Source: Gamarada debralockiae
Lineage: Eukaryota > Ascomycota > Leotiomycetes > Helotiales > Hyphodiscaceae
Reading direction: 5' to 3'
DNA length: 19,094 nt
Assembly: GCA_002803225.1 (NCBI GenBank)
Contig: NXFV01000851.1
Coordinates: 1-19,094 of the forward strand
The position numbers were made by a program, and so were the translations under genes. Positions within the stretch are counted from its first letter, which is position 1. Each line of letters begins with the position of its first letter. The notes under the pieces are model-generated. The model was not told the DNA's origin. It did no database searches and saw only the letters and a list, made by a program, of their open reading frames with translations. Shown here piece by piece: positions 10,332 to 18,912 of this stretch.

Positions 10332-10371
10332 AATGGCGGAATGGCGCAATGACGCATTGACGCAGTGTTGC
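10332..10371. repeat. Five imperfect 8-bp tandem repeats with TGACGC cores in the divergent promoter
   Basis: Consecutive octamers are AATGGCGG, AATGGCGC, AATGACGC, ATTGACGC and AGTGTTGC, with a possible sixth, ATGGCACG, directly after. The period is exactly 8 bp. The middle units contain TGACGCA, which resembles CRE/AP-1-like bZIP sites. The array may be a cluster of factor-binding sites or simply a decayed microsatellite. Confidence 0.65.
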
Positions 10372-10529
10372 ATGGCACGGCTTAAATCCAAGCCGCAACG
10401 CACAGCGGTGATTTCCCTATTTGCTTCTCTTCTGGATGGCCATACATCCCGCATGCCTTCCAAAGTTGGAGGCTTCAGCGGCACGGCTATACTCGTAATT
10501 GTTTTTTCCCAAACTCAATTTGAAATTTC

Positions 10530-10536
10530 TATAAAA
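10530..10536 (+). promoter_or_regulatory. TATA-box candidate for the MFS exporter
   Basis: TATAAAA lies 111-117 bp upstream of the ATG at 10647. The distance and sequence suit a fungal TATA box with a leader of about 60-80 nt. No transcription start is known. Confidence 0.45.
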
Positions 10537-10646
10537 TCTCCTGAAATCGTCGATATGAATTTGTACTCTCCCAAGATACCTTGCCCTTTTTTTGACCCGT
10601 CCACCTTTTCACCTTGATATTCGATTTCTTGATATCTGTCGAAGGC

Positions 10647-12352
10647 ATGACCGCACAAGAGGACTCGGAATGGATCGCCGCTGAGAATGGACTCTCCGAA
10701 AAACGATCTGACCAGCACGACTCGCACACTGCTTCAAATCCTTCCTTAGTTGAAAGCCAGGATATTGTTGGTAGAGAAGAGGCAGGCAGACCGTCGAAGG
10801 ACAAAGCCACTGTTGTCCTGCAAGCCTCTGCCGCCGTCGACCAAAACAAGGTCTCGTGGGATGGCCCAGACGACCCCGAGAATCCGCAGAACTTCCCCGC
10901 GTGGAAAAAGATGATGTACGTTGGAATCGTCTCCGCCATTACATTCATCACCCCGCTTGCCTCTTCGATGTTTTCTCCTGGCCTCCCGCAAGTCCTACAA
11001 GAGTTCAACTCGACCAACGAGCTTTTGGGTACATTTGCTGTAACGGTATACGTTTTGGGCTTTGCATGCGGGCCACTGGTTCTCGCCCCGCTATCCGAGA
11101 TTTACGGTCGCAATATTCTCTATAACACTAGTAATGTCGCCTTCACTGCTTTGCAGATTGGGTGCGCTCGAGCGAATTCCTTGGGCAGCTTGGTGGCTAT
11201 TAGATTCTTTGCAGGATGCTTTGGCGCGGCTCCACTGGCGATCGGGGGTGGCACTGTTTACGACGTGGTGTCTGCAGATAAGAGAGGCATGGCAATTAGT
11301 CTATACGCAGCTGGTCCCCTCCTCGGTCCTGTTATTGGTCCAGTGATAGGAGGATTCCTTACAGAGGCCAAGGGTTGGCGTTGGGTGTTCTGGCTCCTGG
11401 CCATTATGTCTGGCGCCATGACTATTGTCACAGCCATTTTTCTCCGAGAAACCTATGCACCAGCTTTACTCGCCAAGAAAGCCGCCCAGGCTCGCAAGGA
11501 AACTGGCAATCCAGATTTGTACGTCCAGTCACCTACCACGGACCAGACGAGAGCCCAGGTCTTCACTCGGGCCATCATAAGACCATCAAAGATGCTCATC
11601 TTCAGCCCTATCGTCTTTCTCCTATCGCTATTCATGGCCATCTGTTATGGCTACTTGTTTCTCTTGTTCACAACGTTTCCAACTGTCTTTCAGGAAGGCT
11701 ACGGGTTTTCCACTGGTATTTCTGGTCTTGCCTACTTGGGCCTCGGTATGGGTAACGTCACTGGTCTGCTTCTGTGTACGTTCAGTTCCGACAAGCTAGT
11801 TACGTATATGACAACAAGGCACGACGGAGTTCGAAAGCCTGAATACAGGCTACCACACATGATTCTCGGGGCTCCCTGCGTGCCCATCGGACTTTTCTGG
11901 TACGGATGGGCCTCAAAAGCTGATACACATTGGATAGTGCCCATTCTAGGCACTTATGTCCTAGGCGTCGGACTGTTGCTCATCTTCTTGCCTGTTCAAA
12001 CATATATTGTAAGCAAATAACTTTGAGCAGATCGCTAGTAAAGCACTTACTGATGCATCATGTAAAGGTCGACGCATTCACAATCTATGCAGCTTCTGGT
12101 CTTGCGGCTAGTACCGTCCTCCGAAGTATCTTTGCGACTGTGCTACCGCTGGCAGGGCCTCCGATGTATGCCGCAGTTGGCCTCGGCTGGGGAAATGTAA
12201 GTGCCATACTCTAATTCCAGGGTCCTATCATGTCGACGCTAACTGGAAGAAAGAGTATACTGGCGTTTATCTCACTCCTTTGCGTTCCAATCCCACTTCT
12301 TTTCTGGAAGTACGGGGCCACATTGAGAACAAGATTCGAAGTGAAGTTATGA
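10647..12352 (+). CDS. MFS drug/metabolite exporter, DHA1 type, 3 exons, 529 aa
   Basis: Major facilitator superfamily proton antiporter of the plasma membrane; in this subfamily members usually export drugs or secondary metabolites. Exons are 10647-12008, 12068-12196 and 12254-12352 (1590 nt). The introns are 59 and 57 nt with good donors (GTAAGC, GTAAGT) and branch sites (ACTGAT, GCTAAC). The cytosolic N-terminus (about 1-90) is followed by the [13 protein letters not shown] segment (71-83) typical of fungal DHA1 exporters. Motif A appears as [11 protein letters not shown] (149-159), the antiporter motif as [14 protein letters not shown] (223-236), then WRWVFW (244-249) and RETY (267-270). 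A central loop separates the two helical halves, and the total length suits 12 helices. The ATG at 10647 is the first in frame. It is divergent from the P450 and converges on the regulator, so it probably exports the pathway product or a toxic substrate. Confidence 0.92.
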
Positions 12353-12618
12353 ACGAGGCCCTCGTTTGCACAAGCATAGCGGAAACAAGTGGATCGTCCT
12401 TTTCGAGATCTCTCGATGTCTCTTTCTCTCGGTTTTGCCGTCTTTCTTTCGTTGCGGTTGATTAAAATGGCTTGCCTCCTTGTCGGTCCTTGTACTACTA
12501 CACTTATATAATGATAAACTGAGCACTGTATGAGCAATCAGACATAACACATTCTCTGTAAATAATACCATCACAAAAGCATTTCATTGGTTGCTTGTCT
12601 ATAAATAGACGACGTGCC
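12353..12618. other. Convergent 3' region between the exporter and the regulator
   Basis: The 266 bp between the two facing stop codons must hold both 3' UTRs and polyadenylation sites. There are several A/T-rich tracts (for example around 12460-12480 and 12555-12610), but no hairpin or ORF that I would call. Confidence 0.5.
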
Positions 12619-14509
12619 TCAAGCTCTCTCGTCCGCAATTTGCTCGGCCATAATACGGACCTTTTCCATACAACTGGTCAAGATAGCTCGTGTACTCCGT
12701 CGTATCGACCCTGAATCGGCAATCCTCAAATAATGCGCGATCATCTGTTCTAATTTCTTCAATTCACAGTTTAGCAAGCATCGACAGACGCGCTCGATAG
12801 TACCGCTGTCTGTCAATTTATACGACCCAAACTGCAATTCAAGATGCAGAGACCTGTCGTTTTCGATGCCGGGCGGGTTATCATTGAGCAAGTTGGTTGG
12901 TGCTTCGATTCTTGGCTTAGCTGCTGATACTTGCGTTCTTAATAGTCTTGCAATAGTCTCATATCTCTTAACCACCTTCTCCACGATGGTGGCCAGCAGC
13001 GTAAGGAAGTTCGACAATTTCATGCAGTCTTGACAGCTTGATAAAGATGTACAGCGCTGGACGAGGATTTCATTATCTGCGAACATTTTATCGATACGAG
13101 GATGGTCCCTAGATGGAGAATACTGCAGCGAATCGACAAGGATGTTATCGAAACCACTATCGTCCTGATACGACTCTTCCAGTACGGTGAGTGCTGAGTC
13201 GAGACAATCACAACATCTTCTTTCCAAGGCGCTTGTCGAGTCGTTTGTTGGTGGTAGAGAATGGCCATGATCACGGTTTGACATATTCATACCGTACGGT
13301 TGAACGTAATTTTCGAAGTCGCCTGGTTGGCCAAAGTGATTCCCACTAGAGGGCACACCAGAAGATAGAAGCTCAGCATTTCCATTACCGAAATTCTGCG
13401 AATTGTACAAGGATGGAGGGCTGGAGGATATAAGCGGATCATGAGGTACGGGACTCTGTAAGCGGATATAAGACTCGGCAGGACGAATTTCGTATTGGCT
13501 GTACTCTGCGCTAGAGCAGGGCGAGTCTCCTAAGATATTGAATGAGTTTAGGCAGCCACTTGAAGTACCTAAGGACAGTTCTCTGCGTTGTTTATCGAGG
13601 AGCAGAGCGCGGTGTCTTCCATGATGAGGGACAAAGAATGAGAGAAGTGGAGAAGAATTTCCATCTTCAGGATCTGTCGGGAGAATAAGCATCGGAAGGA
13701 ATATAATGATATTTGGAGACACGTACGTTTGTGGCCATAGTTCCTGACTGTGCTAGAATGCCCCCCCTGGATTGGGCCTTGGTCCCCATCTTCAATAATG
13801 GTTTGCCGCCGATTTGATCGGTCCGCATGATCTACTTCCTTTCCAGTTGGCTCACGAATAGTAAAGCCTCCTAGCTGGTTATGTACGACCTCCTCCGACT
13901 GTTCAGAAATATCAGGTGCCGACTCTTGCCTATGTAACGAGGATTCCACCACGTCCTCAACTTCAGGGGCATTTGCCAACACGCCAGGTGCAGCGTGACC
14001 ATGGTTGCTCAAGCTGCTATCCATCCTTTGCTCCGTGTTTGAGAGTTCAACGTGGTGACTTGACCGAGGCCTGCGCCTGGTACGGTCTAAGCCACGATCC
14101 GTTGCTCCCTCTTTACCTGATCTGTTAAAGTGTTCATTCAGAGCAGATCGACTTTGGGTAGGTTTCTGGAGTTTGGAACTGGTGTTGGAGTTTCTGGGTG
14201 GATATGAGCAAGGGATGCCGCGTTTGGTACATCTTGAACACTTTGGTCCTATGCCAGAACATCTTGCCTAACCAGAGAATTAAGTCAGTCCATAGTTATC
14301 CAAGCAACTCTCTGCATATTAAGGATCGACTGGTTACATGATCGAAATTGAACAGTTGCTCAAATTGCTCATCAAGCAGCAAGTAATGTTTGAAACGATG
14401 AACTTACCTTTCTTAGACGACACTCGATACAAGCTTTATGAGTCCCTCGCACAATGGTATATCGATTGTGGTTGATGAAGCCATGAAACGTAGTGGTGGT
14501 CTGAGACAT
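12619..14509 (-). CDS. Zn2Cys6 transcription factor with AflR-like C-terminal region, 3 exons, 565 aa
   Basis: Probable nuclear DNA-binding pathway regulator. Exons are 14509-14408, 14267-13727 and 13673-12619 (1698 nt, all phases fit). The binuclear zinc cluster spans residues 27-54 with cysteines at 27, 30, 37, 44, 47 and 54 (CX2CX6CX6CX2CX6C); the 140-nt first intron splits it after RLRK. A basic, Arg-rich linker follows (DRTRRRPRSS). The second half resembles the C-terminal region of aflatoxin regulator AflR: a Cys cluster RRCCDCLDSALTVLEESY (about 366-383), SCQDCMKL, and CRCLLNCELKKLEQMIAHY near the end. Family members usually control secondary-metabolite clusters. ATG 14509 has a strong context (AAAAATGTC); an in-frame ATG at 14539 would add 10 residues. 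It converges on the exporter and is divergent from the HET relic. Target genes are inferred from position only. Confidence 0.88.
14268..14407 (-). other. Intron of 140 nt splitting the zinc cluster of the regulator
   Basis: The donor GTAAGT follows the codons for RLRK, and the acceptor GGTTAG ends at 14268, with a branch-like ACTGAC near it. Splicing joins the first two zinc-ligand cysteines to the other four. A retained intron would remove a functional DNA-binding domain, so splicing here decides activity. Confidence 0.75.
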
Positions 14510-14577
14510 TTTTACATTATCTTTCTGATCCAAAATCATGTTCCTTTTTAGCTTCGTTCTCGCAGATTGGCGGCCAT
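14510..14577 (-). promoter_or_regulatory. Upstream AUGs before the regulator, including a start-stop AUG-UAA
   Basis: On the minus strand ATG TAA occurs at 14517-14512, two bases before the chosen start codon at 14509. A nine-codon uORF runs from ATG 14577 to TAA 14548. An in-frame ATG sits at 14539. If transcription starts upstream of 14577, ribosomes would meet these first, which could dampen or condition translation of the regulator. Confidence 0.45.
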
Positions 14578-15121
14578 CGTAAAATCAGGTACAGTTGAAC
14601 CTGTCAACCATTAGCGCCACGGTAAGGTTATTAATGGCCGCCACCGACCGGCAGAACTTTACACCGAATTTATGGACAGAACAGAAGAAGTCTCCGAGCC
14701 AACGCAGACTCGAAGTTGAGATAAGTTAACATACTAGATAAGCAGAGTTTTCATAGGGATTCCCACCTGCATCATTCCTATGGTTACTCAGCTGTCATTA
14801 CTTCCGCTCCTAACCTCGTAACTTGACAAAGATAAATAGAATTGATACACTTCGACCCGAATACACAAGCTATAGTTTGCTCAGCCTGATATTCGCCTGG
14901 CAGCAGAAATGAAATTGTCTTCCAGAAATGTAATGATAAGTTCGCTAGTCTAGTTATCGAGTTCATTGTTAGGAGAAGGCCGTTGTTATACTGTTAAAGG
15001 CGCCAGGTATTCCCTTTGGGGATAATATGAGAGTCATAGTTGCCGAAACATTTTCCAATATGATTCAGGACCACAACTTCTCGATATTAGGATACAGGTA
15101 CCTATGCTCGCATTTCTATAG
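14540..15121. other. Divergent region between the regulator and the HET relic; no gene
   Basis: The first part holds the regulator's leader and upstream AUGs. The rest has only short, unconvincing ORFs. A stop-free frame begins right after a TAG at 15119-15121, which marks the left edge of the readable HET relic. I see no further element in this stretch. Confidence 0.5.
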
Positions 15122-17300
15122 CCACCCACATGCGATGTATGCAATAAAATCCTACGCACATTCAAACTACCTATTCATGAGTATCTTCGAACCAGGCTTG
15201 AAACGGCCGAACTGGTATTTGCCAGCGAATGTATTCGGCACAAACATTTCATTCTGAAATTTCTTCCACCGCTTTGGGACAAGAAAACTATCCGCGAATT
15301 CAACATCGAGAAATCAAGCGGGCAGCCCTGCGTGAAGTTGATTGCGGAATCTTGGGACAATCCTTTGTCAGGTGCAAAATCTCCCGAGCTGGCCCTTGTT
15401 CGGAGAAGAGTCGGGAATCGGTTTGTAGGTCATGGAAAGATCTTGAACCGCCACTGGATCAACGGAAGGGAGATCCAGAGATGGAAGAATACTTGCGACC
15501 AGAATCAGGGCAATAATTGCCGAAAGCGGCCTGCTATTAGTTCTCTTTCTGATGGTAACCCGAATTGGCTCATTGATACATGGCGTCAATGCCTAATTCC
15601 CGCTCAGCCGGAATTATCCTACTTTGCCCTGAGCTACGTTTGGGGTGGAATAGATTTTTTCAAGACCTTGGGAAAAAACCTACAGCAGCGCCAATATGAT
15701 AATGCGTTCTCTAATGTTAGCGGGGTCGTTGGAATACCTCAGACAATTAAGGATGCCATGGCTCTTGTCAGGATCCTTGGTGGGCGATATCTATGGGTTG
15801 ATTCGCTTTGCATTGTTCAGGACGACGAAGCCAAACAACAAGAGCAGATCAATCAGATGGCTGCCATATTCGCAAAGGCTGATGTAACTATCATATCCGA
15901 AGAAGGAACAAATCCTCTTCATGGTCTACGGGGTTTGCATGGGGCATCACGGCCAAGGCATCTCCCTCAGCGTGTTTATGAGCTTCAAAAGGGCTGAAAA
16001 TCATTGAATCTCGACGACCTAAGAGAGCGGCAAAATCTATTTGGGGTCAGCGTGCTTGGACATTCCAGGAGCATTTGTTTTCAAAAAGAAGAATTATCTT
16101 CTATGAGGGAACCGTCCGATGGGAGTGCGACTGCGGAGGCTGGTACGAAGGCCTTGATCAAACCATCATCCAGGACCTCCAATACTCCACCATCAGAATC
16201 CACCAAATGCTATTCCAACTTCCCTATCCTGACCTCCAAAAATACAACGAGATTGTTAAGACTTTCAACGTTAAGTGCCTCACACACCCGGAAGATGTTT
16301 TGCGTGCGTTCGCGGGAATAGCGTACTCGCTCAGCAGTATATTTGACGGGGGTTTCTTTGTGGTCTTCCCGTCATGTTCTTTGATATGGCGCTTCTTTGG
16401 CGGCCATATGGTTCACTTGAGCGCCGAATTCCGAGGAACTCGACGGTTAAGTCTTGCCCACCAAGCTGGTCTTGGGCTGGATGGCGAGGTAAGATCGATC
16501 CAAAAAGTTGCTTACTGGTTGCGACTATAAATCAGACTGTTTCATAGATCCTGGCAAAACTATCAGATCACACCTCTTGTCAAGTGGTATAGCTATGAGC
16601 GAGAAAAGCAAGCGAAAAGACCAGTCGAAAGCACAATGTCGAACTTTCGAGAGAAGTTCTTCGGCAAAGATAGACAGCCTCCACCAGGCTGGACTAGACA
16701 CGAATGCCATTATTCCAACCCATCAAGAAATGCTGGTTCCAGATACTCTGTTGATGGACACCCCTCCGACGGCTGCGCCTTACCCCGTTACTGGTACAAA
16801 CATGAGTCTATCCCTGAGACTGCTTTCTGGTATCCTATACCACTTTGTAGTGAAGGGCAAGACCCAGTGGTCTGTCCTGTGGCCACATTCCTGTCATGCG
16901 AAACAAGTAGGGCGTGGCTTTGCCTGGGCGAGAAAATTTCTCGTGGCCATATGTCCTTCTCACTTCGCGATCAAGGCGGGACATGGGCAGGAGCCATCCA
17001 ATTGCATGAAGATCCACTCAGGGGCGGCCTTATTTCATACGACCCAGCAAAGGCATCTCAGGAGAGGTGCGAACTAGTTGCAATTTCTCTTGGGCAGCAC
17101 AGAATAGTATAGTAGGCCTCGATCTCGTTGAATGGAAATTGAGAGAGCGCCCGAAGCCAGAGTATGCGATGTATGAATTTTATAATGTCCTGTGGATTGA
17201 ATGGAAAGAGGGCATCGCCTACCGGAAAGGCATTGGTCGAGTGATGAAGGATATTTGGGATTGTCAGGCGTTAGAGTATATTGCTTTGACGTTGGGTTAG
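15122..17300 (+). pseudogene. HET-domain (heterokaryon incompatibility-like) gene, frameshifted
   Basis: HET proteins take part in allorecognition and cell-death responses in ascomycetes. The conceptual product starts with a CDVCNKIL segment, preceded by a stop and lacking an in-frame ATG. It then shows the HET domain motifs YFALSYVWGG (about 15620), GGRYLWVDSLCIVQDD (about 15780) and GQRAWTFQEHLFSKRR (about 16046). The C-terminal half has PPSWSWAGWRG (about 16460), TPLVKWYSYE (about 16569), PPPGWTRH (about 16680) and YEFYNVLWIEWKEG (about 17174), ending at TAG 17298-17300. These pieces lie in different frames: frame 2 to about 15995, frame 1 to about 16355, frame 3 to about 16540, frame 1 to about 17095, then frame 3. 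No standard intron explains the shifts. The changes are indels rather than RIP-type transitions, so it looks like an inactivated gene and not a transposon casualty. Sequencing indels could mimic this. Confidence 0.82.
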
Positions 17301-18235
17301 TTATATGCCTTACGATAATCGCGGGTCCTCGCACTGAATATGTAGGCGAGCCTCCACAGAGCAGAGCGGTGATGCTGACTGGCCGCATTGGATGCGAAGA
17401 TTTGAATTATCGTCTGATCATACCACTGTAAATTTTTCCTCGGTAGCAAATAGTTCCGTCAGACCCACCATAACAAGCGTCCTTTCTCTAACGGGTTTCA
17501 CCTGAGCCTGCTCCTCAAGGGCAGAGTGGTGGCATGGAGGAGGAATTAGGGAAGCAAATACCGTAACGCCCATCAAATGGCTTGCAAATTTGAGGGTAAG
17601 CGTTTTGTAGGGAGGAGAGCTACATAAGACATCAATTTGCAACCTTCTAAATAGACATATCATTCACTGTGCTATGGAACATCACGTTAGGTTTGTGCCT
17701 TCCTAAGGCTTCAAAGGAAATTATTGCTAACTCTTTAAAAACTCTAAAACTCTAATCTGTCGTGACAAGGGAATAGATAGCCTTATTAGATTTTATAACA
17801 ACTTCCAGCATGATAAAAAGCTAAACGCTATAACAAAAATGTCCTTTAGTTCGAGGAAACAGAAAACATAACAAGACGGTATAAAGTAGTTAGTAGTAAG
17901 AAAAGTACCTTAGTAGAAGTTCACTTTAAGACTTTGGTCGCTAACTCGACTAAGGTTTGCTTAGTTATATTTGAGGTATATTAAACTTTTAAAAGACAAA
18001 ATCAATAATGGTGAAAGCGATATCGAAGACTTAAGAAAGGCTACGTCATTCTTCGCTGCAATTCCATATTTATTTATAGAACAAAGATATTGCATTACTA
18101 AAGACTATAAGGTTAGTTAATCTCTAGCAATGTTATATCAAGGGATAAGACTTGCGCTATACTAAGTTTAGTAATATAGTTTGTTGTACGGAGGGTACCA
18201 GATGTGATGGGCCAAGAAATTGAGGTTAGGGGGCA
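17301..18235. other. A+T-rich stretch without a recognisable gene
   Basis: After the HET relic the sequence becomes A+T-rich from about 17690, with TA-rich runs similar to the left Helitron block. This suggests another old RIP-mutated insertion. A stop-free fragment at about 17770-17860 (plus strand) vaguely recalls the N-terminal helix-turn-helix of pogo/Fot1-type transposases, but I cannot support that call. No gene or RNA gene is recognised. Confidence 0.45.
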
Positions 18236-18609
18236 TGTAACAAGAGCCTAACTCCTGAAGGTACACGGGCGATTTCATGGGCGATTTCACATGGCAACTA
18301 TTACTTAAGCTAGGCTTAGTATATATGCATAGTCAGGACAGTCAGCGATTAGTCAGCAGTTAGTCAGTGCACAGTCAGTTACAGAGTCAGTAGTAGTACA
18401 GTTATTATGTGAAGGCAAGAGCTAGGAGTAAAGGATAAGTAAGGCCTATTAACCCTACTTTGGAAGATAAGCTTGAGTTATAATCCTTTAGTAATAAGCA
18501 ATTATAACGAAATATCTTTTTAACTACTATTGTCTTACTCCTCTTATTACTACTTCTCTAGTATACTATAATCTCTCCTATTGCTCTCTAGCTACTACTA
18601 GCTGTTACA
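18236..18609 (+). mobile_element. LTR-like repeat, left copy (374 bp), decayed
   Basis: It begins TGTAACA and ends TGTTACA, perfect 7-bp terminal inverted repeats with the TG...CA ends of LTRs. It is similar over most of its length to a second direct copy starting at 18704. Differences from that copy are often C to T or G to A in CpA/TpG context (for example CACAGTCAG to CATAGTCAG, GTTGCAG to GTTACAG, ATTGACCC to ATTAACCC), so this copy looks RIP-mutated. Bases flanking it (GGGCA and ACACT) are not a target-site duplication. Strand is arbitrary, as no coding region is attached. Confidence 0.7.
18331..18390 (+). repeat. AGTCAG array in left LTR-like copy
   Basis: AGTCAG begins at 18331, 18340, 18351, 18362, 18373 and 18385, a spacing of 9, 11, 11, 11 and 12 bp, close to one helical turn. 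The reverse complement is CTGACT, which contains the TGACT half-site of Gcn4/AP-1-type bZIP factors. Confidence 0.85.
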
Positions 18610-18703
18610 ACACTTAAGCTTCTACCTATAAGGCCGATTGTACTATGCTAGAACAAGTAGCTCTTAGTAGTACTAATACTACTACCTCTGTTTCAACCCT
18701 AGG
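18610..18703. other. 94-bp spacer between the two LTR-like copies
   Basis: This short segment is rich in TAGTACTA-like sequence. It shows neither a clear tRNA-primer binding site after the left copy nor a polypurine tract before the right one. It is too short to be an internal coding region, so the two copies are either separate solo LTRs or flank a deleted element. Confidence 0.5.
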
Positions 18704-18734
18704 TGTAACAAGAGCCTAGCTCCTGAAGGTACAC

Positions 18735-18786
18735 AGGCGATTTCATGGGCGGTTTCACATGGGCGGTTTCAAATGGGCGATTTCAT
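18735..18786 (+). repeat. 14-bp minisatellite in right LTR-like copy
   Basis: A partial unit (18735-18744) is followed by three full units of ATGGGCGRTTTCAN at 18745-18758, 18759-18772 and 18773-18786. The left copy has only one partial and one full unit (18267-18290), so the repeat number differs between the two copies. Confidence 0.8.
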
Positions 18787-18851
18787 ATGAGATCAGGTGA
18801 CATCGTTGGAACTATCATGATTACTTGAGCCAGGGCTCAACATATCTGCAC

Positions 18852-18912
18852 AGTCAGGACTAGTCAGCGATTAGTCAGCAGTTAGTCAGTGTACAGTCAG
18901 TTGCAGAGTCAG
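18852..18912 (+). repeat. AGTCAG array in right LTR-like copy
   Basis: AGTCAG begins at 18852, 18862, 18873, 18884, 18895 and 18907, spaced 10, 11, 11, 11 and 12 bp, with one more AGTCAG near 18950. The spacing matches the left copy almost exactly although the spacer bases have diverged. Confidence 0.85.

Larger units (their letters stand above)
9998..10646. promoter_or_regulatory. Shared divergent promoter region of the P450 and the MFS exporter
   Basis: This 649-bp region separates the start codons of two divergently transcribed genes, an arrangement that often allows co-regulation. It contains an 8-bp-period repeat array (10332-10371) with TGACGC cores and a TATAAAA element (10530-10536, 111-117 bp before the exporter ATG). 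CCG (10393-10395) and CGG (10406-10408) are arranged as inverted triplets 10 bp apart, a shape that Zn2Cys6 factors can recognise. I found no AflR-type TCG-N5-CGA palindrome here. Regulatory function is inferred. Confidence 0.6.

Noticed and set aside
9998..10646. AflR-type TCG-N5-CGA binding palindromes in the cluster promoters
   Set aside because: Reading the P450/MFS, SDR and regulator upstream regions, I found only partial matches such as TCG-ACC-CGA with the wrong spacing (near 14850).
15027..15257. ATG at 15027 as the true start of the HET gene via an intron
   Set aside because: Joining it to the CDVCNKIL frame would need an intron of about 24 nt (15098-15121), which is too short.
16489..16547. 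GTAAGA...CATAG as a 59-nt intron that would repair the HET gene
   Set aside because: Removing it does not restore the frame of the following TPLVKWYSYE block, and the removed part encodes a family-like segment (GKIDPKS).
17770..17860. Pogo/Fot1-like transposase N-terminus
   Set aside because: There is only a vague resemblance over about 30 residues, with no continuation and no terminal repeats found.
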